Origin: Hydrocarboniphaga sp965279055
GTDB taxonomy: Bacteria; Pseudomonadota; Gammaproteobacteria; Nevskiales; Nevskiaceae
Assembly: GCF_965279055.1 (NCBI RefSeq)
Contig: NZ_OZ257125.1
Location: 1,364,001 to 1,428,000 of the forward strand
Direction: 5' to 3'
DNA length: 64,000 nucleotides
Position numbers and translations under genes: made by a program. The notes beneath the pieces were generated by a model. That model ran no database searches, was not told where the DNA came from, and saw only the letters and a program-made list of their open reading frames with translations. Position 1 is the first letter of the stretch; each line of letters opens with the position of its first letter. Below, in pieces: positions 56,487-64,000 of this stretch.

Positions 56487-57877
56487 AGGATCAACATTCC
56501 GTCCGCGCGCAGCTTGTCCAGATGGCTCTCGATATTGCGCAGCGCCAGCGGTATCAGCCGTGGATCGAGGTCCTTGTAGATCGCGGCCAGCATGTCCTGC
56601 ATCGATTGCCCGGCGCGCTGTAGCGCGAGGATTTCGGCTTCGCGCATGCGCCGGTGGCGCATGGTTTCCTCAAGCCGGAACGTGGTGCCCATGCCGACGC
56701 CGTGCGACGGGAAGATGAAGCGCGGCGCGAGCGCGATCATGCGGTCCATCGTCTCGAAGTAGCGGCGCATGTCGCCTTCGGGCTTGCTGATGACCACCGT
56801 GCCGACGCCCTGGATCAGGTCGCCGACGATGCACCAGGCGCGGCCCTGCGGCATCAGCGCGATCTGGCCGTCGTCGTGGCCCGGCACTTCCAGAACCTGC
56901 ACCGGTTCGCCGAGCCAGCGCGTGATCTCGTCGCCTTCGGCGACCAGCCGCAGATCGAGACCGTCGAAGAAGCCCGGTGAGCGTTTGGCGATGCGCATGC
57001 GTGTGGTCGCGCTGGTCAGCATTGGCCAGCCGAACTTGCGCGCCAGCGTGTCGGCGAACTGGTTGTGATCGACGTGGTGATGCGTGATCAGCAGTTGATT
57101 AACGCCCAGGCCCAGCAGGGTTTCTTCGAGTCTTGCCAGTTCGGCGGCGTCACGCGGCGAAGGATCGACGGCGATGCGCGGCGCGCCTTCGTCGCCGATG
57201 ACGAAGCAGTTGGTGTGCTCGGCCGGCGGCAGCGTGTTGGAGCGCACGAACACCTGGCGCAGGCCGTTGATGCTCTGGATCACGGTCAGCGCGTCGTCGG
57301 CCTCCGAGGTCGGATCCTTCAGCGGATCGCCCAGCGGATCGTCGATCGGCGTCATTCGCCGCACCACCGGTTTGCTCATGTCCAACGTCAATGCGTCGAG
57401 GCAGGCCTTGGTCGGCGGCGCGGCGATGATCTCGCCGCGCTGCCAGGCCGCCAGCCATTGCGCCGGCGCTGCCCAGCTCCAGTCGATGGCCTCGCGCTCG
57501 TCGACGACGAACGCCGGGCGACGTGTCAGCCGCAGCACGAAAAACCAGGTATCGAAGCGGCGCGGGAACGCGGTCGGCGTCAGCGCGCGCGCGCACAGCT
57601 CGATGCCGATGACCAGGCCGGAATCCACTGCCGCCGGCAGATCGAACGCCAGTTCTTCGCGCAGCTCGCGCGACAGCGCGTGCATCAGCCGACGGTCGTG
57701 CGTCGCCAGCAATGGATGCTCGAAGGCCGCGCCGGCGGCGTCTTCCTTGTCGACCTTGCCGCCGGGAAAAGCCTGGTAGCCGGGGAAGGCGAGCATCGCC
57801 GGGTGGCGGCGCGTCATGAAGATCTCGCCGCCCTCGGCGAAGATCGCGGTCACCGCATCGGCAATCGGCAGGCTCAT
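56483..57877 (-). CDS. NUDIX-like domain fused to metallo-beta-lactamase-fold hydrolase
   Basis: 464 residues. Residues 1-200 resemble a NUDIX hydrolase with a diverged box (FPGGKVDKEDAAG...ALSRELREELAFDL, keeping REL-EE). Residues 215-440 are an LACTB2-like metallo-beta-lactamase domain with THHHVDHNQ (H-x-H-x-D-H), a GHDDGQIAL segment and HGVGMG. Such fusions act on RNA or CoA/nucleotide esters in some bacteria, but the function of this pair is unclear. The stop codon lies in a REP element. Confidence 0.88.
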   Translation of the reverse strand: MSLPIADAVTAIFAEGGEIFMTRRHPAMLAFPGYQAFPGGKVDKEDAAGAAFEHPLLATHDRRLMHALSRELREELAFDLPAAVDSGLVIGIELCARALTPTAFPRRFDTWFFVLRLTRRPAFVVDEREAIDWSWAAPAQWLAAWQRGEIIAAPPTKACLDALTLDMSKPVVRRMTPIDDPLGDPLKDPTSEADDALTVIQSINGLRQVFVRSNTLPPAEHTNCFVIGDEGAPRIAVDPSPRDAAELARLEETLLGLGVNQLLITHHHVDHNQFADTLARKFGWPMLTSATTRMRIAKRSPGFFDGLDLRLVAEGDEITRWLGEPVQVLEVPGHDDGQIALMPQGRAWCIVGDLIQGVGTVVISKPEGDMRRYFETMDRMIALAPRFIFPSHGVGMGTTFRLEETMRHRRMREAEILALQRAGQSMQDMLAAIYKDLDPRLIPLALRNIESHLDKLRADGMLIL

Positions 57878-57910
57878 GCCGCTGATTGTAGCGCTGCCCC
57901 GCGAACCAGC

Positions 57911-58795
57911 TCAGACGAAGGCTTGCAGCAGCTCGTCGATCATCGGGCCGCACTGGCCCGCCATCAGCAGAAACTCGGCCTCGAACGCGCGCTCGGCGTC
58001 CTCGGTACCGGAGCCTTCGTCGGCCTCGTCCATTTCCAGGAACTTGACGCGCTTGATCTGCAGCTTGTCGTTGACGACCAGCCCGAGCCGGCCATTCCAC
58101 GTCAGCGCCAGGCGGCTGGCTTTCAGGCCTTCCTCGAGATGGCGGCGGATCTGGTCCACTTCCAGCGAATGGCGCAGATAGCGCACCACCGATTTGGCCG
58201 CGTCGGTACCGGTCAGCTCGCATTCCTCGCCGAGGTCGAAGTGACCCGGCGCGGTGCGCGCGCTGAGCCATTCGGTGAGTCTCTGGCCGGGCGAGACCTC
58301 GGTGACCGGCAGCGATACCGACAGCTCACCCAGCGTGTCGCGCAGATGCTCGATGACCTGCTCCGCACGCGTCGGCGAGCTGGTGTCGACGACGATGCGC
58401 TGCGCCACCGGGTCGATCCAGGCGCGGGTGACGTTGCGGCGCGCGAACGCGCGCGGCAGCAGTTCGGCGGAGACGATGTCCTTGAAGTCGCGCAGCTGCT
58501 TGCGCCCGGCCTTGAAGCCTTTCTCTTTCTCGAACTCGGCGGCACGCTGCTTGACCGCGTCGGCGACCACCGACGACGGCAGCAGCTTCTGCTCGGTGCC
58601 CAGTGCCAGCATCAGGTGCTTCTCGACGCCGTAGACCAGCTGCTCGTCGCCGCGCGGCGACACCCAGCCGCGGCTTTCGCTGCTCATCGCGCTGCACGGC
58701 AGCAGCGGCCGTAACGCCAGCTTGTCCTCGAGTTCGCCGGCGGGCAGCGTCCATTCCCTGTCGAGGCGATACAGCTGGAGATTTTTAAACCACAC
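57911..58795 (-). CDS. rdgC: recombination-associated protein RdgC
   Basis: 294 residues from a GTG at 58795 giving MWFKNLQLYRLDREW, the family start; GGAG is upstream. RdgC binds double-stranded DNA as a ring and moderates RecA. LPSSVVADAVK and LLPRAFARRN match the family. Single gene between the NUDIX-MBL and MFS genes. Confidence 0.95.
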   Translation of the reverse strand: MWFKNLQLYRLDREWTLPAGELEDKLALRPLLPCSAMSSESRGWVSPRGDEQLVYGVEKHLMLALGTEQKLLPSSVVADAVKQRAAEFEKEKGFKAGRKQLRDFKDIVSAELLPRAFARRNVTRAWIDPVAQRIVVDTSSPTRAEQVIEHLRDTLGELSVSLPVTEVSPGQRLTEWLSARTAPGHFDLGEECELTGTDAAKSVVRYLRHSLEVDQIRRHLEEGLKASRLALTWNGRLGLVVNDKLQIKRVKFLEMDEADEGSGTEDAERAFEAEFLLMAGQCGPMIDELLQAFV

Positions 58796-58850
58796 GAGGC
58801 ACAAGCTCCGCAGAAGAAGAAAACAGGGCCGGGCAGGATAGCGGCTATCC

Positions 58851-60155
58851 TCAGGCGGTCAACCCGGCCGGCGCGGTCCGCGGCGGCAGCAGAAAGTATC
58901 GGACGGCAACAAAACCCGAGCACAGCAGGCACAGCGCGCCGACATACCAGGCCGGCGCGAACTGCGGACTCCACTTCAGCGCGTAGGTGACGATCAGTGG
59001 CGTCATGCCGCCGAAAATCGCGTAGGCCATGTTGTAGCTGAAGCTCAGGCCGCTGAAGCGCACCGCTGCCGGGAACGAGCGCACGATCAGCGACGGAATC
59101 ACGCCGACGATGGCGACGCAGAAGCCGGCGACCCCGTAGAGCGGCAGCAGCGGCAGCGAAGCGTGCGCCAGGCCGGTGTACAGCGCCGCGGTCGATGCCA
59201 GCAGCGCCAGGCAGCCCAGCAGCAGCACGCGCGGGCCGCCGAAGCGATCCGCGGCCAGGCCATAAATCAGGCAGCCGATGGTCAGGCACAGCGTGGCGAT
59301 GCTGTTGGCGAACAGCGCCTGCGGGGCCGGCACCGCGAACATTTTCTGGATCAGCGTCGGCGTCATCAGGATCACGACGACGATCGCCGCAGTCAGCGTC
59401 CAGGTCAGCAGCATGCCGCCGGCGACCGCGCGCCAGTGGTCGCGCAACACCGCTTTCAGCGGCAGCTCGGCCGACAGCTGTTTCTGCTGACGCATCGCCT
59501 CGAAGATCGGCGTTTCGTGCAACCAGCGGCGCAGCCACACCGCGATCAGGCCGAACACGCCGCCGAGCAGGAACGGCAGCCGCCAGACGTGATCGAGGAT
59601 CGCTTCCTGGCTGAAGCTCAGGTTGATCGCCGTCGCCACCAGCGAGCCGAGCAGGATGCCGAAGGTCAGGCCGGCGGTGAGCACGCTGCAGGCAAAGCCG
59701 ACGCGGCGCTCCGGCACGTGCTCGGAGACGAACACCCAGGCGCCCGGAATTTCGCCGCCGATCGCGGCGCCCTGCAGCAGACGCATCAACAGCAGCAACA
59801 GCGGCGCGGCGTAGCCGGCGGTGGCGTAAGTCGGCAACAGGCCCAGCGCCAGCGTCGGCAGCGACATCAGGAACACCGACAGCGTGAACATCTTCTTGCG
59901 GCCGACGCGGTCGCCGAAATGCGCCATCACGATGCCGCCGATCGGCCGCGCCAGATAACCCGCCGCGAATAGCCCGAAGGTCTGGAACTGGCGCAGCCAT
60001 TCCGGTGTGTCCGGCGGGAAGAACAGCTTGCCGATCACCACCGCGAAGAACACGAAGATCACGAAGTCGTAGAACTCCAGCGCGCCGCCGAGCGCGGCCA
60101 GGCCCAGCGTGCGCAGATCGCGGCGATCCAGGGGGCGGTCGGTGGCAGCAGTCAT
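58851..60155 (-). CDS. MFS transporter, metabolite:proton symporter type
   Basis: 434 residues with twelve membrane spans. The loop-2 motif GDRVGRKK and RLLQGAAIGGEIPGAWVFVSEHVPE match the MHS family (ProP, KgtP, CitA relatives), which imports organic acids or betaines with protons. Substrate unknown; not next to the acetate cluster. Divergent from the ABC exporter gene. Confidence 0.9.
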   Translation of the reverse strand: MTAATDRPLDRRDLRTLGLAALGGALEFYDFVIFVFFAVVIGKLFFPPDTPEWLRQFQTFGLFAAGYLARPIGGIVMAHFGDRVGRKKMFTLSVFLMSLPTLALGLLPTYATAGYAAPLLLLLMRLLQGAAIGGEIPGAWVFVSEHVPERRVGFACSVLTAGLTFGILLGSLVATAINLSFSQEAILDHVWRLPFLLGGVFGLIAVWLRRWLHETPIFEAMRQQKQLSAELPLKAVLRDHWRAVAGGMLLTWTLTAAIVVVILMTPTLIQKMFAVPAPQALFANSIATLCLTIGCLIYGLAADRFGGPRVLLLGCLALLASTAALYTGLAHASLPLLPLYGVAGFCVAIVGVIPSLIVRSFPAAVRFSGLSFSYNMAYAIFGGMTPLIVTYALKWSPQFAPAWYVGALCLLCSGFVAVRYFLLPPRTAPAGLTA

Positions 60156-60239
60156 GGGTTTGAGCCGGATGCGGGCGGGCGAGGGCGTATGCTAAGGGCT
60201 GTCTGCCTAGACCGTCTTCGTCCGGATCAATCTGTCCTC

Positions 60240-62045
60240 ATGACTGCAACTACCACCGCGCCTGTCACGGGCCCGGATTCCGAAGCCGCCGCCAAAGCCG
60301 CGACGGCACGTACGCGCCGGGTCGGCGCGCTCAAGCAACTGCTGCCATATCTGCGCCCCTACCGTGGCCGCATCACGCTGGCGCTGGTCATGCTCGTCCT
60401 GGGCTCGGTGACGATGCTGGTGGTGCCGCTGGCGTTCCGCGATCTGATCGACCTCGGCTTCATCGGCAAGGAGTCGATCGACTGGCATTTTCTCGCGCTG
60501 TTCGTGATCGCGCTGTTCTGGGGCGTGACCGTGGCCGCGCGCTATTACACGGTCAGCTGGATCGGCGAGCGCGTTACCGCCGATCTGCGCAGTGCGGTCT
60601 ACGCGCGCATGCTCGAGCAGTCGCCGGAATACTTCGAAACCACGCGCACCGGCGAAGTGCTGTCGCGGCTGACCGGCGATACCACGCTGGTGCAGACCGT
60701 GGTCGGCTCCTCGGTGTCGATGGGCCTGCGCAGTTTCTTCCAGTTCATCGGCGGCCTGGTGATGCTGGCGGTGACCAGCTTCAAGCTGTTCGCGGTGACC
60801 GTGGTGTTGCTGCTGGTGGTGGTCGCGCCGCTGGTCTGGGTCGGCCGCAGCGTGCGCAAGCTGTCGCGCGAATCGCAGGATCGCGTCGCCGATTCCAGCG
60901 CGATGGCGGGCGAGATCCTGAATGCGATGCCGACGGTGCAGGCGTTTACGCAGGAGCCGGCGGAGGCCAAGCGCTTCGACGTCACCGTTGAAACCAGCTT
61001 CGCCTCGGCGATCCGCCGCTCGCGGGTTCGCGCGCTGATGACCGCCGGCATCATCGGCGGCGTGTTCGGCGCGATCGTGTTCGTGCTGTGGCTGGGCGCC
61101 AAATCGGTAACGGCCGGCACGATGACCGCCGGTGAACTCGCGTCCTTCGTGCTGTATGCGGTGTTCGCGGCCGGCGGTGTCGGTGTGCTTGCCGAAGTCT
61201 GGGGCGACATCATGCGCGCCGCCGGCGCCACCGAGCGGCTGATGGAACTGCTCGCCGCCAAACCGATGATCGCCGCGCCGGTGCGACTGCAACATCTGCC
61301 GAACCTGCGTCAGGCGCGGCTGGCTTTTGACAACATCAGCTTCCGTTATCCGTCGCGTCCGACGCAGCTTGCACTCGACGGCATCACGCTCGACGTGAAG
61401 GAGGGCGAGACCGTCGCGCTGGTCGGCCCCAGCGGTGCCGGCAAGACCACGCTGTTCCAGCTGATGCTGCGCTTCTACGACGTCGCCGAGGGCGCGATCC
61501 GTTTCGACGGCGTCGACATCCGCGATCTGGATCCGCGTGAACTGCGCGAGCAGATCAGCCTGGTGTCGCAGGAGCCGGTGATTTTCTCGGCCAATGCGAT
61601 GGAAAACATCCGCTACGGTCGCGCCGCCGCCAGCGACGACGAGGTGATCGCGGCGGCCAGGGCCGCGCTGTGCGACGACTTCATCCTGCGTCTGCCCGAG
61701 GGCTACCAGACCTTCCTCGGCGAGCGCGGCGTGCGCCTGTCCGGCGGCCAGCGCCAGCGCATCGCGATCGCCCGCGCGATCCTGCGCAATCCGCCGCTAT
61801 TGCTGCTGGACGAGGCCACCAGCGCGCTCGATGCCGAGAGTGAAGTGCTGGTCGGCAAGGGCCTGGAAGCGGCGATGCGCGGCCGCACCACGCTGATCAT
61901 CGCGCACCGGCTGTCGACGGTGCAGCGCGCCGATCGCATCGTCGTCATCGAGCAGGGCCGGGTGGTGGAGATCGGCACGCCGGCCGAGCTGCTCAAGAGC
62001 GGCGGGTTGTACGCGCGGCTGGCGAACTTGCAGCTGGTGGCCTGA
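60240..62045 (+). CDS. MsbA-like ABC exporter (fused membrane and ATPase domains)
   Basis: 601 residues. Membrane domain about 35-330 with six spans; ATPase domain about 350-600 with Walker A GPSGAGKTT, Q-loop SQEPVIFS, signature LSGGQRQR, Walker B LLLLDEATSALD and switch His in IIAHRLSTV, all intact. This type exports lipids or hydrophobic compounds. The start at 60240 (MTATTTAPVTG) was preferred. It contrasts with the broken exporter gene at 7597. Confidence 0.93.
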   Translation: MTATTTAPVTGPDSEAAAKAATARTRRVGALKQLLPYLRPYRGRITLALVMLVLGSVTMLVVPLAFRDLIDLGFIGKESIDWHFLALFVIALFWGVTVAARYYTVSWIGERVTADLRSAVYARMLEQSPEYFETTRTGEVLSRLTGDTTLVQTVVGSSVSMGLRSFFQFIGGLVMLAVTSFKLFAVTVVLLLVVVAPLVWVGRSVRKLSRESQDRVADSSAMAGEILNAMPTVQAFTQEPAEAKRFDVTVETSFASAIRRSRVRALMTAGIIGGVFGAIVFVLWLGAKSVTAGTMTAGELASFVLYAVFAAGGVGVLAEVWGDIMRAAGATERLMELLAAKPMIAAPVRLQHLPNLRQARLAFDNISFRYPSRPTQLALDGITLDVKEGETVALVGPSGAGKTTLFQLMLRFYDVAEGAIRFDGVDIRDLDPRELREQISLVSQEPVIFSANAMENIRYGRAAASDDEVIAAARAALCDDFILRLPEGYQTFLGERGVRLSGGQRQRIAIARAILRNPPLLLLDEATSALDAESEVLVGKGLEAAMRGRTTLIIAHRLSTVQRADRIVVIEQGRVVEIGTPAELLKSGGLYARLANLQLVA

Positions 62046-62050
62046 GACCT

Positions 62051-62101
62051 CCCGGGTTTCACCCGGGCTACTGGCGATCCCTGGCCCCGGTGAAACCCGG
62101 G
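62051..62101. repeat. CCCGGGT-type palindromic repeat, second copy
   Basis: CCCGGGTTTCACCCGGGCTAC followed by an inverted GGTGAAACCCGGG arm; related to the element at 3829-3865. It separates the convergent ABC exporter and cysH genes. Confidence 0.7.
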
Positions 62102-62111
62102 ATGGCGACGC

Positions 62112-62876
62112 CTACAGGTGCAGCCCGCACTCGGTCTTGGGTTTGCCGACCCAGCGTCCGCTGCGGCCGTCGCCCGGCACCGTGCAGTGCTTGCAGCCGA
62201 TCGACGAGTAGCCCTTGGCCACCAGCGGATGAAACGGCAGGTCGTGCTCGCGGATGTAGGCGTCGCGCTCCTCCTGGCTGACGTCGATCATCGGGTTGAA
62301 CTTGATCACGCCGCGACGCACTTCGAAGATGTCCAGCTCGGCGCGGTGCTCGGTCTGCCAGCGCATCAGGCTCGACACCCAGACCTGATACTGCGCCTTG
62401 ATCTGTTCCAGCGGCTCGACCTTGTTGACCGAGCAGCAGAAGTCGGGGTCCTTGGCCCAGGTTTTCTCTTCCTGGGTGAACTGGTGCTGCCAGTCCTCGG
62501 CGCGCACGTCCTTGACCGTCAGGCCGAAGCGGTCGATCAGGTACTGGCGGTATTCCAGGGTTTCCGGGAAGTGGTAGCCGGTATCGATGAAGTGCACGAC
62601 CTGCTCGGGGCGGATCGTCGCGACGATGTGCAGAAAGTAGGCCGAGGTCGCCGCAAACGACGAGGTCACCAGCACTTTCTCGGGCGGGAAGTCGCTGTAC
62701 AGCCGGCGGATCCGCGCCTCGAAGTCCAGCGGCGCGTATTGCTGGTTCAGCAACTGTATCGCGGCGCTGTCGACCACCGGCCGGCGCGGCACGGGGGCGG
62801 TTTCGGCCTGCACATAAGGGCTGGCCGAGGGGGCTGGCGTGGGAGCGGCGGGGGCTGACAAGGGCAAACCAGGCAA
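62112..62876 (-). CDS. cysH: assimilatory phosphoadenylyl/adenylyl-sulfate reductase CysH
   Basis: Up to 254 residues. Sulfate assimilation: activated sulfate is reduced to sulfite with thioredoxin. The [4Fe-4S] cysteines CC (DFCCSVNK) and C-x2-C (GCKHCT) mark the APS-reductase-type subgroup, and the catalytic ECGLH ends the protein. The start is uncertain: only TTG codons (62876 and others) and a GTG at 62813 are available, and none has a good ribosome site; the Pro/Ala-rich first 20 residues may be untranslated. No cysD/cysN/cysI is adjacent. Confidence 0.93.
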   Translation of the reverse strand: MPGLPLSAPAAPTPAPSASPYVQAETAPVPRRPVVDSAAIQLLNQQYAPLDFEARIRRLYSDFPPEKVLVTSSFAATSAYFLHIVATIRPEQVVHFIDTGYHFPETLEYRQYLIDRFGLTVKDVRAEDWQHQFTQEEKTWAKDPDFCCSVNKVEPLEQIKAQYQVWVSSLMRWQTEHRAELDIFEVRRGVIKFNPMIDVSQEERDAYIREHDLPFHPLVAKGYSSIGCKHCTVPGDGRSGRWVGKPKTECGLHL

Positions 62877-63254
62877 ATGGAGCGAAGTCGCATTTTAGGG
62901 ATGTGACGCGGTGTCCACAATCAAGCGATATCAATCCGGCTATCTTTAGAACCTCGAGTTCTCAAGTTCTGGCGCCCCATTCCGAGGAGTTCATTGTCAA
63001 TTCAGTGCCTGCTTGGCATGCTTGGCCTGCGGTCCCGAGCCATGGGCTACTACGCAAGGATGCGTGGCGAGGAATCGGACGAGCAGGCAGGGAAGGCCCG
63101 GCTCTTCCAATTCCCAGTGTTGGCAGGGAACGACCGCCTTCAAAGGCCGTTGCTGATTCGTTCAGTGGCGGCTTTTGTCGTTGAGGCCGGCAGAAAGTGA
63201 GGCCAGCCTCTTATTTGGCCGCGGCCCGGCTGGAGCCCGGGCTTGCGCCGTGAC
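62877..63254. other. 378-base gap, at most a doubtful short frame
   Basis: Noticeably lower GC than its neighbours at 62900-63000. A 68-codon frame from a TTG at 62994, with GAGGAG upstream, runs to 63200 but shows no family and modest protein character. Otherwise I see no gene, repeat or RNA structure. The likely cysH promoter is in 62890-62960. Confidence 0.45.
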
Positions 63255-63656
63255 TCAATCGTGGCCGCTATCGATCAAGGTCCGCTTGAGCTTTTCCAGC
63301 AGGCGGCGCTGCTTCTTGTCCGGTCTCACCGACTCGAACGACGCGGATTGGATCCGCCTTAGCTCGGCTGCTTTTTCGCGCTCTCGCCGGCTGGCCTCGG
63401 TCTCCTCATACAGCAACCGCGCTACCGGCGCCGCGCCGCGCTTGTCCGACAGGCCTTTGACGACGACTTCCAGTTCCTCATAGCCCTGGCGCAGGCGGAT
63501 CGTCGCGTTCAGCGCCACCGATTTGGCCGGCTTGGCGCGTTCACCCTCGTAGCGAACCTTGCCGCCGTCGATCGCCTCCTGGGCCAGCGTGCGGGTCTTG
63601 TAGAAGCGCGCGGCCCACAGCCATTTGTCCAGCCTTACCGGCTCAAACGTACTCAT
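63255..63656 (-). CDS. hslR: ribosome-associated heat-shock protein Hsp15 (S4 domain)
   Basis: 133 residues: an S4 RNA-binding domain at the start (RLDKWLWAARFYKTRTLAQEAIDGGKV), then a charged, Lys/Arg-rich helical tail. Hsp15 binds stalled 50S subunits carrying nascent peptide. Length and start match. It is 15 bases from the partial MFS gene's stop, reading the same way. Confidence 0.94.
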   Translation of the reverse strand: MSTFEPVRLDKWLWAARFYKTRTLAQEAIDGGKVRYEGERAKPAKSVALNATIRLRQGYEELEVVVKGLSDKRGAAPVARLLYEETEASRREREKAAELRRIQSASFESVRPDKKQRRLLEKLKRTLIDSGHD

Positions 63657-63671
63657 GCGGCGCAGCTTAGC

Positions 63672-64000
63672 TCAGGCCGGCTGCTCGACATGGCGCTGCG
63701 CGGCGCGGGTGTAGTGCGCGGCCAGCAGCAGCCCGCCGCCGAGCAGCAGCGCCGCCAGCCAGAACGGCGCGCCCGGCCAGGGGTGGTGGCCAGCCGAGGG
63801 CGCGATGAACCAGGAAAAGCTCAGGTTGAACAGGCTCGGGCCGACGACGCCGGCGATGCCCATCAGGCTGGCGTTGGCGCCCTGCAGGCGGCCCTGCTCG
63901 CTGGGGCTGACGTGGCGCGTCATCAGGCCCTGGGCGGATGGGCCGAACAGGCCCATCAGCGAAATCATCGGCAGGCCGACCCAGAACAGCGTCGGCGTCG
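63672..64000 (-). CDS. TetA/TCR-family MFS transporter, C-terminal part (cut by window edge)
   Basis: The frame is open from the window edge: about 108 residues (FWVGLPMISLMGLFGPSAQG...) containing the last spans and a loop with VSPSEQGRLQGANASLMGIAG, which matches the TCR/Tet group of multidrug pumps. The N-terminal two-thirds lies beyond the window. Drug specificity cannot be told from this part. Confidence 0.87.
   Translation of the reverse strand, partial: TPTLFWVGLPMISLMGLFGPSAQGLMTRHVSPSEQGRLQGANASLMGIAGVVGPSLFNLSFSWFIAPSAGHHPWPGAPFWLAALLLGGGLLLAAHYTRAAQRHVEQPA

Noticed and set aside
62994..63200. 68-codon frame starting TTG with a GAGGAG upstream
   Set aside because: No family, single weak start and no conserved context; kept only as a note in the gap entry.

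Overview
The window is a GC-rich bacterial chromosome segment with dense, mostly short-gapped genes. RlmC, RlmJ, RdgC, YajQ, Hsp15, Hda next to purM/purN, WrbA followed by a DUF2069 gene, and a CrbS/CrbR acetate-switch pair together point to a gammaproteobacterium, most plausibly a Nevskiales/Solimonadaceae-type or Xanthomonadales-like lineage. That placement is inferred from gene content and codon style, not from a marker-gene search. I see no rRNA, tRNA, prophage, transposase or CRISPR array.

Left part (0-19 kb): a partial M14 carboxypeptidase, rlmC, a steroid-dehydrogenase-like flavoprotein, a haem-less ferritin, ybaK, an HI0933-family flavoprotein, yajQ, a secreted protein, a decayed ABC transporter and a lipoprotein glycerophosphodiester phosphodiesterase. 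Next comes a two-gene DNA-repair-like module (a UdgX-type uracil-DNA glycosylase fused to a DUF4130 domain, plus a radical SAM protein with a helix-hairpin-helix tail), a degenerate serine-hydrolase lipoprotein, an AbrB-Doc toxin-antitoxin pair, thiC under a TPP riboswitch, and a rlmJ-NUDIX operon.

Centre (19-29 kb): three consecutive copies of one two-gene cassette, each a DUF1800 lipoprotein followed by a Tat-exported DUF1501 protein. This is the most unusual structure here. The copies have diverged most in their linkers and in the third copy. No partner explains what they act on, so this is the best candidate for an undescribed exported system.

Acetate region (28.9-38.8 kb): a DcaP-like porin, the response regulator CrbR, the sodium-symporter-fused hybrid kinase CrbS, the DUF485 protein YjcH, the acetate permease ActP and acetyl-CoA synthetase Acs. 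A shared GACCAA-type sequence lies in the porin/crbR and crbS/yjcH intergenic regions and could be the CrbR operator. The cluster would take up acetate, activate it to acetyl-CoA and sense it.

Right part (38.8-64 kb): a LysE exporter and a GNAT enzyme; an ECF sigma factor with a membrane partner and a DUF4097 protein; a CNNM protein; proS; two cell-wall proteins; wrbA; hda-perM-like-purM-purN; a Big-domain lipoprotein divergent from an OmpA protein with seven calcium-type repeats; an orphan Ku; a NUDIX-metallo-hydrolase fusion; rdgC; two transporters; cysH; Hsp15; and a partial MFS pump. Short palindromic repeats of several families sit between genes, and in at least four places such a repeat supplies the stop codon of the gene beside it.
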